DNA of 64,000 nucleotides from DASRPD01 sp035646535. GTDB lineage: Bacteria; Actinomycetota; Acidimicrobiia; IMCC26256; JANYLB01. Shown here one piece after another: positions 59,951-64,000 of the stretch; position 1 is the stretch's first letter, and every line of letters starts with the position of its first letter. Where the stretch lies: positions 1 through 64,000 of the forward strand of contig DASRPD010000052.1 in NCBI GenBank assembly GCA_035646535.1, read 5' to 3'. The notes beneath the pieces are model-generated. The model searched no databases. It had not been told where the DNA came from and saw nothing but the letters and a program-made list of their open reading frames with translations. The translations under genes and the position numbers were made by a program.

Positions 59951-62161
59951 CTATGTGCGCACCCCACGGAAGCGGCGGAGCCGCAGCGAGTTCGTGACGA
60001 CGAACACCGAGGAGAAACCCATCGCCGCGGCGGCGATGACCGGGTTCAGGAGCCCGAACGCCGCCGCGGGGATCGCGGCGACGTTGTAGGCGAAGGCCCA
60101 GAACAGATTCCCCTTGATGGTCGCCAGGGTCTTGCGGGCCAGCGCGATGGCATCGGGTGCGGCTCGCAGATCTCCCGACACGAGCGTGAGGTCGCTCGCC
60201 TCGATCGCGACGTCGGTGCCGGTCCCGATGGCGATACCCAGGTCAGCCTGCGCCAGCGCCCGCGCATCGTTCACGCCGTCACCGACGACAGCGACGTGAC
60301 GACCCTCGGCCTGGAGGCGGGCCACGACGGCCACCTTGTCGCCGGGCAGGCTCTCGGCCACGACCTCGTCGATCCCGACTTCGGCCGCCATGGTCTCAGC
60401 CGGGGCGCGGCGGTCGCCCGTCACCATCACGGTGGTGACGCCGAGGTCGTGCAGCGCGCCGATGGCCTCACGCGACGTCGGCTTGGCCCGATCGGCGACC
60501 ACGAACGCGCCCATGGCCGCCCCATCCCACCCGGCGAACACGACGGTGTGACCGCGCGCGTCGGCTTCCGCGGCGGCCGCGGTGAGCTCGGGGCCCGGCG
60601 AGCCGACGAACGTGGCCCGCCCCACTCGGATCTCGATCCCCTCCACCGTCGCGACCACGCCGAGACCCGAGCGATTCTCGAACGCGGTGGGCGTGCTCAA
60701 CGCCGCCCCCCGATCACGGGCACCCTGCGCGATGGCACGGGCGATCGGATGCTCCGAGGGGTCCTCGGCCGAGCCCACGCGAGCCAAGAGCTCGCCCGGC
60801 GTGACACCGGGTGCGGTGGACACGTCGACCAGCTCCATCCGGCCTTCGGTGATGGTGCCGGTCTTGTCGAGGACTGCGGTGTCGATCGTGCGGGTCGCCT
60901 CCAGCACCTCGCCACCCTTGATCACGATGCCGAGCTGTGCCCCCGTCCGGTACCGACCATGATCGCGGTCGGCGTCGCGAGGCCGAGCGCGCACGGGCAC
61001 GCGATGATCAGCACCGCGGCGGTGAACGCGTCGTTGGCGGGCGCGCCGGAGATCAGCCACGCGCCGAGCGTGACGACCGCGATGACCAGCACGATCGGGA
61101 CGAACACGCTCGAGACCCGATCGGCGAGCCGCTGGACGGGCGCCTTCGAACCTTGCGCGGCTTCGACCAGCGCAGCGATCTGCGCCAACGCCGTGTCGGC
61201 CCCGACCTTCGTCACCTCGACGACGATCCGGCCCGACGCGTTGATGGTCGCACCGAACACCGAGTCGCCCGTGACCACGTCGACGGGGACTGGCTCGCCC
61301 GTCAGCATGGAAACGTCAACCGCGGACGCTCCGTCGACGACGATTCCGTCGGTAGCGACCTTCTCCCCGGGCCGCGTCACGAGAGCGGTCGCCGATCTGC
61401 AGCTCCCCGACCGGAACTTCCGCGCCGGACTCGAGGCGGGCCGTCTTCGCTCCCAGCTCGAGGAGCGCGCGCAGAGCCGCTCCCGACCGGCCGCGCGCTC
61501 GGGCCTCGAAGAACTTCCCGAGGAGCAACAGGGTGATGACGACGCCGGCGGTCTCGAAGTAGACGTGGGCGCCACCGCCGGGGCCGCCCGAGACCGTCAG
61601 CCCGGCTTCGCTCGCGTCCAGCGCGACGAGCGCAACGAAGGACCACACCCAGGCCGAGACGGTGCCGATGGACACGAGCGTGTCCATCGTGAACGCGCCG
61701 TGGCGCAGGTTGATGATCGTGGCCCGATGGAACGGCCACCCGGCCCAGAACACGACCGGTGTGGCGAGGGCCGCGGCCACCCAGGGCCAGCCGTCGAACT
61801 TCAGCGGCGGGATCATCGAGATCGCGAGGAGCGGCACCGTCAGGATCGCGGCCGCGACGAGCCGTCTCCGGACGGCTCGAACCTCGTCCGCGGTCTCCTC
61901 GGATCCGCCGTGGTCGTGACCCCCGCCGGCCTGGGCCTGTGGGACCGAGTATCCGAGATCGGTCACCTCGCCGCGGAAATCGTCCGGACCAGTCCGGTCG
62001 GGGTCGTACAGGACGGTCGCGACGTTCGTCGCGAAGTTGACCCGTGCCTCGGCCACGCCGGGGAGGCCTCCGAGGCCCTTCTCGATCCGGGCCGCGCACG
62101 ATGCGCACGTCATGCCGCACACCGGAAGATCACAACGCTGCGCAGTGTTCGTATCGCTCAT
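59951..62161 (-). pseudogene. copA: copper-translocating P-type ATPase with two frameshifts
   Basis: One gene spread over three frames. Frame 1 from ATG 62161: HMA domain with GMTCASC, helices, ARGRSGAALRALLELGAKTA, to IGD. Frame 2: LVTRPGEKVATDG, LTGEPVPVD and the copper-site CPC in IIACPCALGLATPTA. Frame 3: LDKTGTITEG, GDGVNDARALAQADLG to the end. First break at about 61387 (one extra base), second at a five-C run 60940-60944 (one base short); the net shift is zero and the restored protein has 736 residues. Cu(I) export; divergent from csoR. May be intact in the real genome. Confidence 0.9.
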
Positions 62162-62238
62162 CTCGGAGCTCCTCGCGTCCAAGAGATCTTGACCGGCTCG
62201 CCTCCGCGGGGTCGGCGACGCCGATGAGATGCTGCTAG

Positions 62239-62271
62239 TATACCCCCCCATCCTATCCCGCACAAGGGGGT
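62239..62271. promoter_or_regulatory. candidate CsoR operator in copA/csoR divergent region
   Basis: TATACCCCCCC is followed 18 bases later by GGGGGT (ACCCCC 62242-62247 against GGGGGT 62266-62271), a GC-tract dyad flanked by TAT, in the style of CsoR sites. The spacing is longer than usual for CsoR operators, so the exact footprint is uncertain. Confidence 0.45.
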
Positions 62272-62324
62272 CGCCCCGGAGTCGCCCCCCGGGTCGACGG
62301 TGGGGTCAGCTCGAGGAGGTCACA

Positions 62325-62606
62325 GTGCACGGTTACTCGCTCGACCGGGACGACTACCGGCGGCGGCTCGCCCGGATCGAAGGACAGATCCGTGGGATCC
62401 AGCGCATGATTGACGAGGACCGCTATTGCATCGATGTCCTGGCGCAGGTCGCGTCCGTCACCAAGGCCACCCAAGGCGTCGGGCTGGCGTTGATCGACGC
62501 TCACATCCGGCATTGCGTGCGCGACGCGGCTGCGTCCGACCGCGCCGAGGGTGACGCCAAGGTCACCGAGGCCGTCCAGGCAGTCGAGCGGTTGCTCCGG
62601 GCCTGA
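62325..62606 (+). CDS. csoR: copper-sensing transcriptional repressor CsoR
   Basis: 93 residues from GTG 62325 behind GAGGAGG. All-helical DUF156 fold; Cu(I) ligands Cys35 (DRYCIDVL), His60 and Cys64 (AHIRHC) are all present, which separates it from formaldehyde- or persulfide-sensing relatives. Represses copper export until Cu(I) binds. Divergent from copA across 163 bp with a candidate operator. Confidence 0.92.
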   Translation: MHGYSLDRDDYRRRLARIEGQIRGIQRMIDEDRYCIDVLAQVASVTKATQGVGLALIDAHIRHCVRDAAASDRAEGDAKVTEAVQAVERLLRA

Positions 62607-62694
62607 TTCGGCGGACACGCGGCGTCTCGATCCGTCGGGTTCGTCGGGTTCGTCCGGCACGAAACCCGACTGTAGGACGTGGCAGACTGCCGGA

Positions 62695-63834
62695 ATGCCG
62701 CCCGAGAAGCTCTCGTGGAAGCACCTCTACGACGAGGTCGTGACGTCGGGATTGTGCACCGGGTGCGCCGGTTGTGTGATCGCGTGCCCCCACGACGTCC
62801 TCGGGTACCGGGACGGCGATGGTGTGTACAAGCCGTTCCAGCTCGAAGACGACTACGGCGGTGAGGCTGACTGCTCTCATGGCGACAAGGCCTGCACGTC
62901 GTGCACACGGGCATGCCCCCGGTTTCGCGCCTGGGAGCCCGAGATCGACGAGTTCATGTTCGGCCGCCCCCGCACGATCGACGAGCCATCGGGCATGTAC
63001 AAGGACATCGTTCTCGCCAAGGCTGCCGATCCGGTGCTCCACGAAGTCGGCCAGGACGGCGGGCTCGTCTCGGCCATCCTCGTGTACGCGCTCGAGCACG
63101 ATCTGATCGACGCCGCACTCGTCTCCTACCTCGAGGGCGACGGCTCGACGTGGAAGGCGATCCCGGGCGTCGCGCGAACCCGAGAAGAGGTCATCGCCGG
63201 AGCGGGGAGCCGATACACGTACTCCGCGAACCCGCTCGCCTACAACGAAGCCATCGAAGCGGGTGCCGAGCGGATCGCTCTCGTCGGCATGAGCTGCCAG
63301 AGCTCGATCCCTCCCGTGATGAAACAGCGCAAGGCGGGCAAGGTCGCGCGGCGTCTCGCCCTCAACATCGGCCTGCTGTGTTCGAAGACCTTCGACGACG
63401 CAATCTTCGAGGAGCTCTTCGAAGCCAAGTATGGGCTCGCAAAGGCCGACATCAAGAAGATGAACATCAAGGGCGTCTTTCAGATCTGGATGCACAACGG
63501 CGACTACCACGAGATCCCGCTCAAGGAATGCCACGCCTGGACGCGCGAGGGTTGCATCCATTGCCCCGACTTCGCCGCCGAACACGCCGACATCTCGACC
63601 GGCGGCATCGGCGCGTTCAACGACTGGACGCTCACGATCGTGCGGACCGAGGCGGGCCGCGACCTCATGGACGCGATGCTGCGCGACGGCTGGATCGAGA
63701 CGAGACCCGGCGACGACGACCCCGATGCAATCGCGCTGATGCACAAGTTGTCGAAGAAGTCGCGCAAGCGGTGGCCCGAATTCTCCGGCGGCGCGCCCGG
63801 TGCCGTACCAATTACCGTGAAGAAGGCACCATGA
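62695..63834 (+). CDS. coenzyme F420 hydrogenase/dehydrogenase beta-subunit-like (FrhB) protein
   Basis: 379 residues from ATG 62695. N-terminal 2[4Fe-4S] ferredoxin-like part: CTGCAGCVIACP (about residues 18-29) and CTSCTRACP (about 66-74); then the FrhB domain with VGQDGGLVSAIL, NPLAYNEAIEAGAERIALVG, MSCQSS and C-terminal CHAWTREGCIHCPDFAAEHADIS. Uses F420 or flavin plus Fe-S to move electrons; partner and substrate unknown (some relatives reduce chlorophyll precursors). Its stop is ATGA, overlapping a ten-codon frame that runs to bacterioferritin. Confidence 0.88.
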   Translation: MPPEKLSWKHLYDEVVTSGLCTGCAGCVIACPHDVLGYRDGDGVYKPFQLEDDYGGEADCSHGDKACTSCTRACPRFRAWEPEIDEFMFGRPRTIDEPSGMYKDIVLAKAADPVLHEVGQDGGLVSAILVYALEHDLIDAALVSYLEGDGSTWKAIPGVARTREEVIAGAGSRYTYSANPLAYNEAIEAGAERIALVGMSCQSSIPPVMKQRKAGKVARRLALNIGLLCSKTFDDAIFEELFEAKYGLAKADIKKMNIKGVFQIWMHNGDYHEIPLKECHAWTREGCIHCPDFAAEHADISTGGIGAFNDWTLTIVRTEAGRDLMDAMLRDGWIETRPGDDDPDAIALMHKLSKKSRKRWPEFSGGAPGAVPITVKKAP

Positions 63835-63863
63835 GCGCATCGAGCCGAGGGGGAGCACCATGA
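63831..63863 (+). other. ten-codon mini-ORF bridging FrhB-like gene and bfr
   Basis: ATG at 63831 overlaps the preceding stop (ATGA) and its own stop TGA overlaps the bfr ATG (again ATGA). The peptide would be MSASSRGGAP. It contains the GGGGGAG ribosome-binding site of bfr. It could couple translation of the two genes or be chance. Confidence 0.3.
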
Positions 63864-64000
63864 AGGGCAGCACCAAGATCAAGGGCATTCTCGACGAGCT
63901 GCTCGCGGCTGAGCTGGCTGCCATCAACACCTACTTCGTCAACGCCAAGCTGCTCTCGAACTGGGGCTACGCCACGCTGGCCGCCAAGATCTACGAGGAG
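63860..64000 (+). CDS. bfr: bacterioferritin, 3' truncated by window end
   Basis: First 47 residues only: MKGSTKIKGILDELLAAELA, then INTYFVNAKLLSNWGY, the first helix of bacterioferritin with the ferroxidase Glu in LAAELAAIN. ATG at 63860 follows GGGGGAG. Stores iron as a 24-mer; heme-binding Met and the rest are outside the window. Confidence 0.9.
   Translation, partial: MKGSTKIKGILDELLAAELAAINTYFVNAKLLSNWGYATLAAKIYEE

Overview
The window is a high-GC, gene-dense bacterial chromosome segment, most likely from an actinobacterium of the Acidimicrobiia type. Supporting features are a WhiB regulator, a GlnR-like regulator beside glutamine synthetases I and II, frequent GTG starts, apparently leaderless genes with TAnnnT -10 boxes, paired ArsA/Get3-type ATPases, an acyl-CoA carboxylase beta/epsilon pair, an FrhB-like (F420-type) protein and the ethylmalonyl-CoA pathway. 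Placement at class level is inference. There is no prophage, integron or CRISPR array; the only mobile-looking module is a mobile mystery A/B (HTH/Fic) pair. Two genes are broken by single-base indels, two of the three indels being G/C runs of five where six are expected, and a third gene seems to have lost its start codon. This suggests residual assembly error as much as real decay.

Layout. 1-4.6 kb: 3' part of a GH43-like glycosidase, a GT2 glycosyltransferase overlapping a methyltransferase, and a large membrane protein. 4.6-8 kb: nitrogen assimilation (glnII divergent from glnA-glnR). 8-11.3 kb: a compact molybdenum-hydroxylase-like fusion with RidA and a 47-aa membrane peptide, divergent from a thioredoxin-fold lipoprotein. 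11.4-13.9 kb: Fe-S biogenesis (IscA/HesB protein, SufR-like regulator with a palindromic operator, Mrp). 14-20 kb: MBL and NUDIX hydrolases, whiB, a protease-dead NfeD protein, the two Get3-like ATPases, a lone receiver and tRNA-Pro. 20-26.8 kb: secreted CocE-type hydrolase, asd-lysC with an internal lysC-beta start, membrane cyclophilin, S51-like protein. 26.9-27.9 kb: mobile mystery A/B. 28-45.3 kb: acyl-CoA metabolism (hbd, ecm, acyl-CoA synthetase, pccB plus epsilon, ccr, epimerase, thiolase) mixed with ettA, hsp20, a frameshifted lipid kinase and a DnaA-box-bearing gap. 45.4-48.5 kb: small membrane proteins and a gene remnant. 48.6-51.1 kb: methionine pair metY-metX. 51.1-55.3 kb: dnaX-ybaB-recR, two tRNA-Ser genes, a large SRP RNA with an Alu domain, tadA. 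55.3-59.9 kb: uppP, a palindromic repeat array, PaaX-like regulator divergent from a desaturase, metF, DUF2505. 60-64 kb: copper module (frameshifted copA, csoR), FrhB-like protein and the start of bacterioferritin.

Working together: thiolase, hydroxyacyl-CoA dehydrogenase, Ccr, epimerase, Ecm and propionyl-CoA carboxylase cover much of a C2-assimilation route through ethylmalonyl-CoA. MetF, MetX and MetY serve methionine synthesis, and Asd-LysC feeds it and lysine synthesis. The Fe-S, copper and bacterioferritin genes handle metals.
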